Positions 1 to 9,316 of a stretch of DNA of 64,000 nucleotides are shown in pieces (within the stretch, counting starts at the first letter, position 1; each line of letters begins with the position of its first letter). The translations under genes were made by a program, and so were the position numbers. Source of the DNA: Acidobacteriaceae bacterium (GTDB taxonomy: Bacteria; Acidobacteriota; Terriglobia; Terriglobales; Acidobacteriaceae); NCBI GenBank assembly GCA_003139095.1, contig PLHW01000011.1, positions 1 to 64,000 of the forward strand. The letters are read 5' to 3'. Below the pieces are notes generated by a model. That model was not told where the DNA came from and made no database searches. It was given only the letters and a program-made list of their open reading frames with translations.

Positions 1-1373
1 TGGATGAGCGCCCCGGTGAAAGCACCCTTTTCGTGGCCGAACAGTTCACTTTCCACCAGACCGGAAGGAATCGCCGCGCAGTTCAGACGGACAAATGTGC
101 GCTCCCGCCGCGGGCTGAGATTATGAAGCGCTCGGGCTACCAGCTCCTTGCCGGTACCGGTCTCGCCGTGCAGTAACACGGTGGAACTGGTTGGCGCAAC
201 GATCGTGACCTGGTCCAGCACTTTACGTATAGCGGCACTCTTGCCGACTATGTCTTCGAAGTTGAATTCAGATTCGATTTCCGATTCAAGGTAAAGCCTT
301 TGCTCTTCCAGATCGTCGCGCGACGCGCGAAGCCGTCCGTAGGCCAGAGCATTCTCGAGTACCAGTGCTGTCTGGGTGCCGATCTGCGACAGCAGGTCGC
401 GGTCCGCCTCGTTGAACCCATTAGCCTTGCGACTGCACATGGTCAACAACCCCAGGGGGCCATCGGCACCCATCAGTGGCACCAGGACGGCCGATAGGAG
501 GGATTCCGCTCGGGACGCCTCGCGGAGGGCGGGAGGTATATCTGCTCCACAGGGTGAGTAATATTGTGGCGTCCGGAGGAGCGACCATTCGCTCCATAAT
601 TTCGTAGGCTCGACGACAACAACCTTTTCGAGGAAGCCCTTTCCAGTCGGGAAATCGAGAAATCTACGTTCCAAACTGCCCGACTGCTTATTAAGGAGCC
701 ACAATGAGGTGAGATCGTTGCCCAAGTGCTTGCGCATCGACCCCGCCACAGCCTGAAACAATTCCTCCGCTTCCAGCTTGCTGACAATATGATTGTTAAT
801 CTCCAACAACAAGCTGAGCTGATCTCGCTGCTTCACGACCTCTCGGTGGTAAAGCTCCGCGGTGTCTCTTGCCAGTGCGCACTCGAGCGCGACCGCAACG
901 TGGGAGGCCAGAGCGCTGAGCATCTCGACGTCTTCGGGGGCAAATTGCTGGCCCTGCAACTTTGGCGTTGACAGAATTCCGTAGCGTTTTTGCACGGTCG
1001 ATACTGGGAACAAGTAGGCGCTTCGTCCGGCAACTTCGGCTGCAAAAGGAGCCATGTCAGGGTGTTCCAACATTACTGGCGACAGGTCTGGGACAAACAC
1101 CGGCTTCTGTTCGTCCAGCACCTGCGCCACCGGGCCAATGAGCAACAATTTGGCTCCGCGTGTTATTGCGGGAGCGTCCGGATCTCGATCAAATTCGAAG
1201 CTGGATAAGCTCTCCCCGTCATCGCTCAGCACATAGAGTTCGGCCCCGTGTAATCGGGAAGTACTGGACAGAACACCACGCAGGCTCTGCAGGACGGCCT
1301 TTACTGTGGGCTGATCGGCCAGGGCGGTGGACGCACCCAGCAGGCTTCGATATCGATCTTCGGTGATGGTCAT
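1..1373 (-). CDS. Sigma-54-dependent transcriptional activator with GAF domains (3' end outside window)
   Basis: The reading frame is open on the minus strand from ATG at 1373 to the window edge, about 457 codons without a stop. Translation shows two GAF-like sensor regions (about residues 15-150 and 180-345), a short linker, then the start of an AAA+ domain with Walker A GETGTGKE near residue 401 and the GAFTGA loop that contacts sigma-54 near residue 449. This is the FhlA/NtrC-like architecture: GAF domains sense a ligand or redox state, and the ATPase remodels RNAP-sigma54. The rest of the AAA+ domain and the DNA-binding domain lie left of the window. A GGAGAG ribosome-binding site precedes the ATG. 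The ligand and targets are unknown, and the 289 bases separating it from the Mla operon suggest independent transcription. Confidence 0.9.
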   Translation of the reverse strand, partial: MTITEDRYRSLLGASTALADQPTVKAVLQSLRGVLSSTSRLHGAELYVLSDDGESLSSFEFDRDPDAPAITRGAKLLLIGPVAQVLDEQKPVFVPDLSPVMLEHPDMAPFAAEVAGRSAYLFPVSTVQKRYGILSTPKLQGQQFAPEDVEMLSALASHVAVALECALARDTAELYHREVVKQRDQLSLLLEINNHIVSKLEAEELFQAVAGSMRKHLGNDLTSLWLLNKQSGSLERRFLDFPTGKGFLEKVVVVEPTKLWSEWSLLRTPQYYSPCGADIPPALREASRAESLLSAVLVPLMGADGPLGLLTMCSRKANGFNEADRDLLSQIGTQTALVLENALAYGRLRASRDDLEEQRLYLESEIESEFNFEDIVGKSAAIRKVLDQVTIVAPTSSTVLLHGETGTGKELVARALHNLSPRRERTFVRLNCAAIPSGLVESELFGHEKGAFTGALI

Positions 1374-1662
1374 GACGCTCTCCGCAATCTTCGGTTTACA
1401 GATGCGCGCAAACTGGTCTTCGTATCGGATTGCAATCTATTGGCCCGGACGATATCGCTAACCGAACTTCGGTCAAGGTGCGGCACCGGATATGCAAAGG
1501 CCGACGTATCGCGGCTTTTCGCAAACACTGAAACGCGCACCGCTTGCTGCACCCCAATTTTTGCGCCTTCAAGTATCTGCCAATCAAGTTCCCACTGCAA
1601 TCGGCGTTCGGATGATCCCGGATGACATTCTGATGTCGGCGGCTCGGTCCCACTTGAAATTT

Positions 1663-2274
1663 CTATCGCTCACTAGCCAGCGGTGCTGGAACAGTGGAAA
1701 GAAGTTTATTGATGGCTAGATCGACAGTCCGATTCATCTCGGAGACGACCCCGCGTACATTTCGTTGAGACACCGGTCGAGTTTCGGAGACAGCATTGCT
1801 CCAGACCGTTGCACCGGTCGCGACTCGGGTGATTTGTGCAGAGATTGCAACTTCCACCTTGACCCCGGATTCGTAATCCACTTCCTCCAGCTTTTCCAAT
1901 TTTCCACTGAAAACGTAGTCGTTGTTCGGCCGGCCGTCATACATAGAGACCATGGAGAACTGACCGCCGGCGCGCAGATGGTCGATGACTGCGCCGGTCA
2001 CAAGGGCACGCGGATCTGCCGCCCAGCGGTGGTATTCGTAGAAGCCGACTTCCTCCGGCGTCGTCCGGTAGACGATCGGCCCTTGCCGCAAATAACCCGG
2101 CGATTGGAATTCTCGCACTGCTATTGAGGTTCGGACGCCTTCGGGGGCTGGCAAATCCGGCGCGGCCGGCAGATTGAGCGTGTAGTAGGACGGATATCTT
2201 AGCTTCCCACCACAACCAGTCAGGGCGGTTATGATCGCCAGCATTAGTGCGAGCGCGTTTAGAAGTTTCTTCAC
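1663..2274 (-). CDS. ABC-type transport auxiliary lipoprotein (PqiC/LptE-like, Mla operon)
   Basis: A protein of 203 residues with a lipoprotein signal peptide: positively charged start, hydrophobic stretch, and lipobox ALTGC, with the acylated Cys near residue 21. The mature part resembles the ABC-transport auxiliary component family (DUF330/PqiC-like), with a YYTLNLP start and a conserved central VFSGKLEKLEEVDY region. Such lipoproteins sit in the outer membrane or periplasm and work with MCE proteins in phospholipid traffic. It is the last gene of the STAS-permease-ATPase-MCE operon, 20 bases after the MCE gene. The precise partner role is inferred from context. Confidence 0.8.
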   Translation of the reverse strand: MKKLLNALALMLAIITALTGCGGKLRYPSYYTLNLPAAPDLPAPEGVRTSIAVREFQSPGYLRQGPIVYRTTPEEVGFYEYHRWAADPRALVTGAVIDHLRAGGQFSMVSMYDGRPNNDYVFSGKLEKLEEVDYESGVKVEVAISAQITRVATGATVWSNAVSETRPVSQRNVRGVVSEMNRTVDLAINKLLSTVPAPLASER

Positions 2275-2294
2275 GTCGATTCTCCTCTCCTGAC

Positions 2295-3218
2295 CTATTT
2301 CGGAACCTGGCGGTCCCCAGGTTGCTTAGTGCGTATCAAGCTCCAGGGACGCTGCTTTAATGAATTCGTGAACTGGTTGAGGTTGTCGGTCGCGTCGCGC
2401 AGATTTTCCACCGTGTCGCTGATCTTGGAGTCATTGGCCCGTACTATGACTTGCATCGACTGCAGCAGGCCTTTAGCCTCTTCCAGAGTTGTCTGTAATT
2501 CAGCCAGATCTTTCCGCATGGGAGCACGCAGATCCGTCACCGTGCCATTCACGTTCTGAATGGTGTCATCGGCATGCTCGCTCACCTTGGCCAGTTGGTC
2601 TGTAAGACGATCAATCTTGGGGCGCTCGTCCGCCACCAACCGATCGATGTTGTCCAGAATGGCTTGGACCTTTTTCTGATTTCGTGGTCCGGTCATCGTG
2701 TCCAGGTTGACAAGCAGATGGTTCATGTTGCCGCTAATGTCGTTGAGTTCTCCCTGTGCCTGCGTGATCAGCGTATTCGCGCTGTCCGCAACGGTTGCCA
2801 GTTTCCCGGCAATCTCATCCAGGCTGGCCGCTTCTTGTGAGGCGACGGTTGACTCTGGAGGAAGACGCTTGGCATCGATAGTGCCGGTTGTGATCGACAA
2901 GGCCGCGCTGTTCATGACGCTGACGAATCCTAGCTTGGCCACTGATTTCTCATTCAGCGGAGTGTCCTTCTTGACTTCAAGCAGAATCTCGATTCGGGTT
3001 GGATCCGCCGCCCAGGGTCGCACGGCTGTAACTTTGCCTACGTTCATGCCTCCGTACAGCACGGAAGCTCCGGGCTCAAGCCCTCCGGCGTATCGCAGGT
3101 AGGTGCGATAGTGCACGGTCCCGCCGCTATACTGCGCATTCAACAGATAGATGACCGTGAATGCGAGTACAGCGAAACAGCCGAGGACAAAGGCACCGAC
3201 CTTTGCTTCGGTGGTCAT
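2295..3218 (-). CDS. mlaD: MlaD/MCE-family substrate-binding protein
   Basis: A protein of 307 residues with one N-terminal membrane anchor (about residues 8-26), followed by the MCE domain (about 35-115) with the LEPGASVLYGGMNVGKV core typical of MlaD. A long helical C-terminal part (about 130-295) is probably coiled coil. MCE proteins form periplasmic hexamers that carry phospholipids between membranes. The start overlaps the stop of the ATPase gene by four bases (ATGA), showing translational coupling. The single MCE domain and long helical tail fit the Mla type better than a Mce4-type steroid importer, although the gene lies in a region rich in lipid catabolism. Confidence 0.88.
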   Translation of the reverse strand: MTTEAKVGAFVLGCFAVLAFTVIYLLNAQYSGGTVHYRTYLRYAGGLEPGASVLYGGMNVGKVTAVRPWAADPTRIEILLEVKKDTPLNEKSVAKLGFVSVMNSAALSITTGTIDAKRLPPESTVASQEAASLDEIAGKLATVADSANTLITQAQGELNDISGNMNHLLVNLDTMTGPRNQKKVQAILDNIDRLVADERPKIDRLTDQLAKVSEHADDTIQNVNGTVTDLRAPMRKDLAELQTTLEEAKGLLQSMQVIVRANDSKISDTVENLRDATDNLNQFTNSLKQRPWSLIRTKQPGDRQVPK

Positions 3219-4018
3219 GGTTTTGCCTCCTTACTTTGCACATACCGTTCCAGATAGGAGGCCAATGCCGGCATATGCACGGGGCTGCCGGGCACACGGT
3301 CAAGGAACTGCCTCACGCGTGGATGCTGGTTTGCGCGTATTTCGTCTTTTGTGCCGACTGCGAGGAGCCTTCCATCGAACAGCATCGCGATCCGGTCGGC
3401 GATGCGGAAAGCGCTATCGAGCTCATGGGTGACAACAAGAGCCGTGATCTGAAACGTCCCCTTGAGAAACAAGATGAGTTCGTCCAGTTCCGCCGCCACA
3501 ATCGGGTCGAGGCCTGCGGAGGGCTCGTCCAGCACTAAGATCTCCGGATCCATTGCAAGAGCACGCGCAACCGCCGCACGCTTCTTCATACCTCCCGAGA
3601 GCTCCTGCGGATGCAGTTTGCCGAAGTCTGCCAGTCCCACCACAGCCAACTTCATCCAGACGATCAGGTCGATGATTGAAGGAGCGAGTGCGGTGTGCTC
3701 CCGCAAGGTGAGCGCGACATTGTCTTCAAGCGACAGAGAATTGAACAGAGCCGCACTTTGAAAGGCCACTCCCAGCGATCGTCGGACTTTGTTCAAATCC
3801 GCCTGTGAGCAGCGCGTGATGTCTGTGCCTTTGATTGAGACGCTGCCCGACTTCGGATGCTCGAGACCAAGAATTTGCCGCAAGAGTGTGCTCTTTCCTG
3901 AACCGCTGCCCCCCAGCAGGACCGTGATTTGGCCTGGCTCGATGTCAAGGTTCAAACCGTCGAGCACACGTCGCCCATCGTATTCCACGGCCAGATCGCG
4001 CACCGAAATGATGGACAT
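3215..4018 (-). CDS. mlaF: MlaF-type ABC transporter ATP-binding protein
   Basis: A 267-residue ATPase of the ABC superfamily. Walker A is GGSGSGKST (about residues 36-44), the ABC signature LSGGMKKR, and Walker B ILVLDEPSAGLDP. A following VVTHEL gives the switch His. It should energise the MlaE-like permease for lipid transport at the inner membrane. The gene directly abuts the permease gene and overlaps the MCE gene by four bases, so the set is one operon. Confidence 0.92.
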   Translation of the reverse strand: MSIISVRDLAVEYDGRRVLDGLNLDIEPGQITVLLGGSGSGKSTLLRQILGLEHPKSGSVSIKGTDITRCSQADLNKVRRSLGVAFQSAALFNSLSLEDNVALTLREHTALAPSIIDLIVWMKLAVVGLADFGKLHPQELSGGMKKRAAVARALAMDPEILVLDEPSAGLDPIVAAELDELILFLKGTFQITALVVTHELDSAFRIADRIAMLFDGRLLAVGTKDEIRANQHPRVRQFLDRVPGSPVHMPALASYLERYVQSKEAKP

Positions 4019-4822
4019 TTAAGCCTTTCCTACGAAGTAAAAGATGGTAGTGAATATCGCGTCGGCGACGATGACCAGGAACGTTGATCGCACCACCGCC
4101 GAAGTCGTCGAGCGACCTACTGCGTCGGGCCCGCCGCGGACACGAAGTCCTTCCAGGCATCCCACATGAGCAATAATGGTGGCGAATGCCAAGCTCTTGA
4201 TCATCGCGGCGACCACATCCCGCAACTCAATCGAGGTCAGCACGTATCGGAGATAGAGCAGGAGACCAAGGTGCGTGCTGAAGAACATAAATAGCCCCCC
4301 GGCGAGAATGCCGAAGAAGGCCGCGACGATACTGAGACACGGAACGGCCACGAGTGCCGCCAGGTACTTTGGCGCCAACACGAACTCCACCGGTTCGAAG
4401 GCCATGACCTTAAGGGCATCGATCTCTTCAGTCACCTTCATCGTGCCGATCTCGGCTGCAAATGCAGATCCCGATCGTCCGCTGACCGCGATTGCAGTCA
4501 GCAGCGGCCCAAGTTCGCGGGTGAAGCCGACCGCGACCAAATCGATAACGTAGTGCAAAGCTCCGAACCGCCGCAACTCAGAGGCTCCTTGCATGGCCAG
4601 GATGAATCCGCTGCACACAGCCATCAGGGCAACCATCGGGAGTGCGTCAACCCCGATCTCAAGCATTTGGTGAACGGCTGCTCGCCACCGATGTCGATTT
4701 CCGACCAGGGGCAGAGCCGCACGCATCCCACGCAGGGTGGCCCACAATTGAATGTTCAGGCTCCCAACATAGTCGAGTTGACTGAGAGTCTCTCTGCCGG
4801 CAATTTCTAGAAGATTGGCCAT
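4019..4822 (-). CDS. mlaE: MlaE-type ABC transporter permease
   Basis: An inner-membrane permease of the MlaE family, with several hydrophobic segments and the conserved region RELGPLLTAIAVSGRSGSAF followed by AEIGTMKVTEEIDAL, a family hallmark. I chose the ATG at 4822 (267 residues) because it has a GAGG ribosome-binding site, gives the usual family length, and leaves a short gap after the STAS gene. In-frame ATGs at 4867 and 4918 would overlap the STAS gene and lack a good ribosome-binding site. It pairs with the adjacent ATPase. Confidence 0.9.
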   Translation of the reverse strand: MANLLEIAGRETLSQLDYVGSLNIQLWATLRGMRAALPLVGNRHRWRAAVHQMLEIGVDALPMVALMAVCSGFILAMQGASELRRFGALHYVIDLVAVGFTRELGPLLTAIAVSGRSGSAFAAEIGTMKVTEEIDALKVMAFEPVEFVLAPKYLAALVAVPCLSIVAAFFGILAGGLFMFFSTHLGLLLYLRYVLTSIELRDVVAAMIKSLAFATIIAHVGCLEGLRVRGGPDAVGRSTTSAVVRSTFLVIVADAIFTTIFYFVGKA

Positions 4823-4847
4823 CAAACGGCCTCGCACCAGACGTAGT

Positions 4848-5198
4848 TCATCTCTCAACGCCCCCATTAAAGAGGGATAGAATGCCCGTCGCCTCAAACA
4901 GGCGCTGTAAGCGATCATGCAATCCCTGCAGCCTAAGCTCGGTTTTACAGTTTCGTGCGATCTTCAGCGCTTCAATCAGAGTGGCAACGCCGGAACTGTC
5001 GATATGGGTAACGCCCGACAAGTCAATGCTGACTGTCCTCGGATGTGGCGCGTGCAAAATGGCGACAAGCTGGTCGCACACTGCTGGAGAGGAATCGATA
5101 TCAATGTGCCCCTTCAAAGACACCAGAACGCCATTCTCGGTGTCCACGATATCGATTTCCGGCTTATCGACGCGCTTTCTGTCAGCGAGCAATCGCAA
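4848..5198 (-). CDS. STAS-domain protein (MlaB-like)
   Basis: A 116-residue STAS domain with the core SIDLSGVTHIDSSGVATLIE (about residues 57-76), as in anti-sigma-factor antagonists and MlaB. The Ser of DSSG is the position phosphorylated in SpoIIAA-like proteins. As first gene of the Mla-type operon it is best read as the cytoplasmic MlaB-like subunit that stabilises the ABC transporter. Translation probably starts at TTG (5196-5198), five bases after a strong GGAGG ribosome-binding site. Confidence 0.85.
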   Translation of the reverse strand: MRLLADRKRVDKPEIDIVDTENGVLVSLKGHIDIDSSPAVCDQLVAILHAPHPRTVSIDLSGVTHIDSSGVATLIEALKIARNCKTELRLQGLHDRLQRLFEATGILSLFNGGVER

Positions 5199-5290
5199 CG
5201 GTTCCTCCTCGGCGTAATTTCGCAGTCCTCATGTGAGAATGAACGAATGAACGTCACATTTCCCCTCAATCCGCATAGGGTGGATAGCAG

Positions 5291-5410
5291 CTAAGCTGAT
5301 CCCTTCGTCTGTGGGCAAAAGTCGATTATTTTTCCGAGTTGCGGCTGAGCCGCCGCCCTTAACGGTTTCCTAAGGTTTTTCGGTATGTAAAACTCAATCA
5401 CTTTTGTCAT
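5291..5410 (-). CDS. Small conserved-looking protein of 39 residues, unknown function
   Basis: A short frame, ATG at 5410 to TAG at 5291, begins MTKVIEFYIPKN and ends FCPQTKGSA. A near-ideal ribosome-binding site (TAGGAGG) stands six bases before the ATG, and the codons look normal. The product is basic, with no membrane segment or cysteine pair. From memory, proteins starting with a similar V-I-x-F-Y-I-P motif occur as tiny orphan genes in Acidobacteria, but I cannot run a search. It lies alone between the Mla operon and the sigma-factor cluster, and its function is unknown. Confidence 0.6.
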   Translation of the reverse strand: MTKVIEFYIPKNLRKPLRAAAQPQLGKIIDFCPQTKGSA

Positions 5411-5976
5411 GACAACCTCCTAGATCCTGGTGAATCTCGTTGCGCGCGGCTGCGCCAGATCGTTCGCTCGCCTTTGTCGGCCGCTATCAGTGCGGGTGAC
5501 AACATTCATTGCAGCCATGATTAGGACTTCCTGTAGCGTAAAACCGCGAGTTGTGATCTTCCACATAAGCCAATCGCCAAGATCAACCCGAAAATGTTGT
5601 TGGCAAGAGCATAGCCATTACCGGTCAGTGATAATCGTAGGGAACTCAAATACTTGCGCAGGAGAAGGCGTACTGATACGAACGATGTAGACACTATCAG
5701 GGCAGTCGCGCCCGAATACGGGCAGATTAGGTCAGCTGTGCTTGGATCTTGACCCTATTGGGTCAGGGAGCGGTTCGGGGGGGTTGCTTCTTACGTCGAG
5801 AAACCATGGACCCCGCGAGGAGTTCAGCATTGTGTCTCAGGAAATTGCTCCCTGTCTTCAACTAAGCTCTATCTGCCGGGCTCAACCTAAGCAATCCGAT
5901 CTGTCCGAGCGATTAAACCTGCGGATTGGCCCCAGAACAAAATTGCTCGTTTGAGCGAGGGTATGGAATGCGTGTG
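5411..5976. other. Intergenic region with two short palindromes
   Basis: No convincing gene is seen; short open frames here lack ribosome-binding sites and recognisable motifs. Two perfect hairpins with four-base loops lie close together: GCCCG-AATA-CGGGC at 5710-5723 and TGACCC-TATT-GGGTCA at 5750-5765. Neither is followed by a T-run on either strand, so they do not look like classical rho-independent terminators. Confidence 0.4.
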
Positions 5977-6600
5977 CTACCGGAGGCGTCTGCGGGAACG
6001 AGGTTGCGCGTGGAGCACTCCTCGTATCGACTTCAGCACTTTGGCGCGTGCCCGAGCGGTCTGCGCTTTCACCGTTCCGATCGGAACCCCCAGAACGCGA
6101 GCTGTTTCGCAAACTGAAAGATGATCCACATACCGCAGGTGAAACGTTCTCCGCAAAGTCGGCGATAGTCTTGCTGCTGACTCTATTAAGCGCGCATGCG
6201 CCCAAGCCTTGTGGCACTCATCCTCGGGATTGGGACGGTGATCCACCAAAATATCGGAGAGCGGATACTGCTGGTCTTCTCCGATTCGCGAATCCAAGGA
6301 TACATGGATATGGCGTGACCGTTTGCGCAATTGCATTCTCGCGCAATTGATAACAATAGCGGTCAGCCACGTGGAAAGTTGGGCCTCGCCTCTGAATTCC
6401 TTCAGGTGCTTGTAAGCTGCCAATAGCGCATCCTGTGCCGCGTCCTCGGCATCAGCTTTATTCCCCAAAAGTCGATAGGCGTATCGATAGAGATACGGAA
6501 AGCGATAGGCCAGAACAGCCATCATCTGTGCAGGTGAAGACGCCCCCGATTCCAGGGCGACACCCTCACCGCGCTCAATCAATTTCTCCAGGGATGGCAT
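5977..6600 (-). CDS. ECF-family RNA polymerase sigma factor
   Basis: A 207-residue sigma-70-family protein of the extracytoplasmic-function type. Region 2 (about residues 30-100) includes [20 protein letters not shown] and the [20 protein letters not shown] stretch. Region 4 (about 135-190) has a helix-turn-helix, [24 protein letters not shown]. No anti-sigma gene is recognisable next to it. The secreted small proteins upstream on the same strand (6676-8824) are candidate targets or operon partners, which is inference from position. Confidence 0.9.
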   Translation of the reverse strand: MPSLEKLIERGEGVALESGASSPAQMMAVLAYRFPYLYRYAYRLLGNKADAEDAAQDALLAAYKHLKEFRGEAQLSTWLTAIVINCARMQLRKRSRHIHVSLDSRIGEDQQYPLSDILVDHRPNPEDECHKAWAHARLIESAARLSPTLRRTFHLRYVDHLSVCETARVLGVPIGTVKAQTARARAKVLKSIRGVLHAQPRSRRRLR

Positions 6601-6675
6601 GTTATGTTCGCGCTCCTCTGTCGCCAGTGAAGCACTGGTAGTTCCATGCGACCCCAGCGATCTGGAATTTCGATT

Positions 6676-7176
6676 TCATCTGTATGCGGAGACGGATCCC
6701 GTAAATGGAACCACGAGAACCGTATCGGCGCTTGTCGTTTTCAGCGACTGCCTTGCCTGCTGCCCTGCTGCTTCGTCGATGTCATGTTTTAAAACGTCAT
6801 GGAGCGCGCTAAGCACCTGATACTGCATCATTGCCATTTGGTAGCTCTGCAGCAAAAAATATTCCGCCTGTTCGCGGGTAATTTGATTTGTTTGTTGGGC
6901 CTGCACGATTACAGAGAAATCGGCCGATGTCTTGTCTGCCACCATGCTCATGGCGATTTCGTACGCTTTGAGAATGTCTTGTGGCCCCAATGGTATTTCG
7001 GGCTTGCGCGCAATCACATCGGTTAGAGCCTCGTTAGACTGCATGCTTGTGCCGGAAAGAACTAGCTCCGGCGGAGGCGCATCTACTTGCGCCGTCTTGT
7101 TCTTCGCCTGGGCTGCGGCAGAGTGCAACACAGTGCCAAGAATCGCTAGAGCAAAAAGAAGTGTTCGAAGTTTCAT
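6676..7176 (-). CDS. Secreted protein of unknown function
   Basis: About 166 residues from the ATG at 7176. This start gives a clean signal peptide (MKLRTLLFALAILGTVLHSA, cleavage near AAAQ-A) and has an AGAGGGG ribosome-binding site; a longer frame from 7224 would bury the signal peptide. The mature part is mostly helical and rich in Gln and Met (region around QSYQMAMMQYQVL), ending in a short beta-like VLVVPFTG segment. I do not recognise a family. It is one of four small exported proteins encoded in a row on the minus strand before the ECF sigma gene. Confidence 0.65.
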   Translation of the reverse strand: MKLRTLLFALAILGTVLHSAAAQAKNKTAQVDAPPPELVLSGTSMQSNEALTDVIARKPEIPLGPQDILKAYEIAMSMVADKTSADFSVIVQAQQTNQITREQAEYFLLQSYQMAMMQYQVLSALHDVLKHDIDEAAGQQARQSLKTTSADTVLVVPFTGSVSAYR

Positions 7177-7220
7177 GGGCGCCCCTCTGGCGAGATGCAC
7201 ATCGTAAGGACCCCGCCTGA

Positions 7221-7820
7221 TCATTGCGTGCCGGCGGCATTCAAAGTTGGCGTTTGAGTATCGCGGTACGATGCCCGGACCGTAGCCACGTTTGATTGCT
7301 TGATCACTTTAGCGATATTGCGGGCCAAATTGTGGGTAGCGCGCAAATTGCTGCCGAAGAAACGAACGTTCCCCTGCACCGTGCGATCGAACACAATTTT
7401 GCCGTCCCGCGTGATGAGTTGACTCCGCACCATTAACTTTGTCGCCCCGCTTACAGTGGTCACCGCACGCTGCGTTTCGCTCCCAGGCGTATATTTCACA
7501 ACCATTGTTTTCAAGATCAGCAAGTCCGGAATCCCGCCAGCATTACTGTCGCGCTCGCGGAAGACCTGCTTGAATTGCCTTGTTTTATTCAACTCTTCCA
7601 AGAGGTTCTCGTAGATCGCCACTTGGAAGGAATGCGCGAGGTTCAGGTTTCCGGGATCAATCCGCTCCACTTGCAGGCTCCATTGCGTGCCAGAACCACC
7701 GCTTCCACCGGAAGGTTGAACCGCCGCAGTTTGACCAGCCAGCTGAACCGACAATGCAACTGCAATCGTGATGCTGGCCGCCACACAGAATGTCCATGAA
7801 CTCGGTTTACTTGTCTTCAT
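7221..7820 (-). CDS. Secreted protein, DUF4410-like
   Basis: About 199 residues from ATG 7820, which follows a GGAGG ribosome-binding site and overlaps the previous gene's stop by 14 bases. It has a signal peptide (hydrophobic core VAASITIAVALSVQLAG). The mature region, with YENLLEELNKTRQFKQVFRE, then VRSQLITRDGKIVFDRTVQG, resembles exported DUF4410-type domains, but the match is by eye. The function is unknown, probably a cell-envelope role. Confidence 0.65.
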   Translation of the reverse strand: MKTSKPSSWTFCVAASITIAVALSVQLAGQTAAVQPSGGSGGSGTQWSLQVERIDPGNLNLAHSFQVAIYENLLEELNKTRQFKQVFRERDSNAGGIPDLLILKTMVVKYTPGSETQRAVTTVSGATKLMVRSQLITRDGKIVFDRTVQGNVRFFGSNLRATHNLARNIAKVIKQSNVATVRASYRDTQTPTLNAAGTQ

Positions 7821-8391
7821 GCGTAACCTCCGAGGTACTTTGCTTCGTTGGTTGATCTTCGCCGGAGCTGGAAGATACGCCCCGAGCCACGAGTTCATTC
7901 CTCACGAGTTCACCTTGTCCTTTTTCCAATTGGAAGATCGCACCATGGACTCCGCCATTGCTGTCAACGTATTCCAACGTCAACGTGTCGTATTTCTTAT
8001 GAGCAATGAGACTAACCACTCGGCCACCTCCGTAAGGAGCCGCAGCCTTGCCTAGCTTCATTGGCAGTCCGCCGACCTGCTTAGTCTCGTCACCCAAAGA
8101 AAGATTCAGGACAGAAGCCATGTTTACCTGTACCCCGGGTTTGCCGTTTGGCTGAAATTGCAAGACACTGTCTTGAATTGATAGAGTTCCGTTGCAGTTG
8201 GGCTTTGTGTTTGGCAGACCGAGCAGATGCGTGACCCGAGTGCTGAACGGTGCGTTCGCGTTCGATGGGGAAGCGGCACTCTGGGCCAATGCTCCACTAC
8301 CGGAGCACAACCATAGTGCCCACAGAGTGAGAAGAGCGTATCCGCCGAAGTAGCCGCTGTTATGATTTCTTAGAGCAAACAAACGATTCAT
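7807..8391 (-). CDS. Secreted protein of unknown function
   Basis: A 194-residue protein with an N-terminal hydrophobic segment (about residues 15-36) ending in GALAQSAA, a plausible signal-peptidase site. The mature domain begins with a small Cys-containing strand region (NCNGTLSIQDSVLQFQP) and is predicted beta-rich, ending in a polar tail. This resembles PH-like or lipocalin-like small secreted proteins, but I cannot name a family. It overlaps the next gene by 14 bases, so the two are co-translated. Confidence 0.6.
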   Translation of the reverse strand: MNRLFALRNHNSGYFGGYALLTLWALWLCSGSGALAQSAASPSNANAPFSTRVTHLLGLPNTKPNCNGTLSIQDSVLQFQPNGKPGVQVNMASVLNLSLGDETKQVGGLPMKLGKAAAPYGGGRVVSLIAHKKYDTLTLEYVDSNGGVHGAIFQLEKGQGELVRNELVARGVSSSSGEDQPTKQSTSEVTHEDK

Positions 8392-8470
8392 TAGTCCTCC
8401 ACGCTCGGCTCGAAAGACGAGTCGGGCTGTAACTCTTGCAATAAGTTCTCGAGTAATGACTCTCCCGCAG

Positions 8471-8824
8471 CTATTTCGAGGGTTTAGGGTCTGCAGCGGG
8501 TCTCTGGCTTTCTATCGGCACCTGAAGCGACCGCCCCAACATGTCGTTGTAAGTAATTGTGTTCTTTCCGACGAGCACGAGCAGTTCGTGCCCCGTTTCG
8601 TACTTCGCGGGAATTTCGCCCAATGGTTGCGTGTACAAGACCACGTAAATTGTGTCGCCCACTTTGACCGATACGTCATAGCTGGTGGGATCAGACGTAC
8701 CGTCTCCTGGAGCCTGACGCGGCTTGACCTCAGTAATCATGGCTACTTGATACTTTGATGTGGACTGGCCAAGAGCCGCCAACGCCAGTAAACACAAGGT
8801 GACTACAACGATTAGTCTCTGCAT
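8471..8824 (-). CDS. Small secreted protein of unknown function
   Basis: A 117-residue protein with a clear signal peptide (MQRLIVVVTLCLLALAALGQ). The mature part is a small beta-rich domain with DVSVKVGDTIYVVLYTQP and LLVLVGKNTITYNDMLG. No family is recognised. It is the first of the four exported proteins on this strand and may head their operon; 79 bases separate it from the next gene. Confidence 0.6.
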   Translation of the reverse strand: MQRLIVVVTLCLLALAALGQSTSKYQVAMITEVKPRQAPGDGTSDPTSYDVSVKVGDTIYVVLYTQPLGEIPAKYETGHELLVLVGKNTITYNDMLGRSLQVPIESQRPAADPKPSK

Positions 8825-9316
8825 CCTTCACTCCTCACGCTCTCGCTAGTCCAGCAGTCCGAATCAGGAATGACTGTTAACCAAAACAGGAGCTTGTGAT
8901 CACCTCCGTTGGAACGCAATCGACATGCCAATGCTCGAAGCGCTAGGTAGAGTCTCAACGAGTCGGCGTTACATGTCTTTGCAAGGCTTTCCTTTCTGGG
9001 GCTCGCCGCTCAACGCTCAAGTTGCGCCCACATCCGGGCATCCATGCCTAATGCAGGGCACTAGTTGTGACATTTGACATACGCGCGCATTCAGGAACAG
9101 CTTCGTGCGCGGCTCTTATTCGTTGTTCCGCATTGGCATTGCGCGTGCACTCTCATCTTGTAGCGAGGCGGCAGGCATTTGGTGGCCGAGACGGACTCCG
9201 CAGCCAACCAGTTCGGAGCGCCCGAGAGCGTAGAAGACCAGCGCGGCACATTCCGTTGTTTGTTGCTGGTGTCTGCCCCTCGCGCATTTGTCGGATCTCT
9301 GGATAGGAGGACGATT
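8825..9316. other. Intergenic region without recognisable genes
   Basis: These bases separate the minus-strand secretory cluster from the plus-strand zinc-ribbon gene, so promoters for both directions should lie here. I see no confident promoter pair, tRNA or repeat, and the short open frames have no ribosome-binding sites. Confidence 0.4.
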
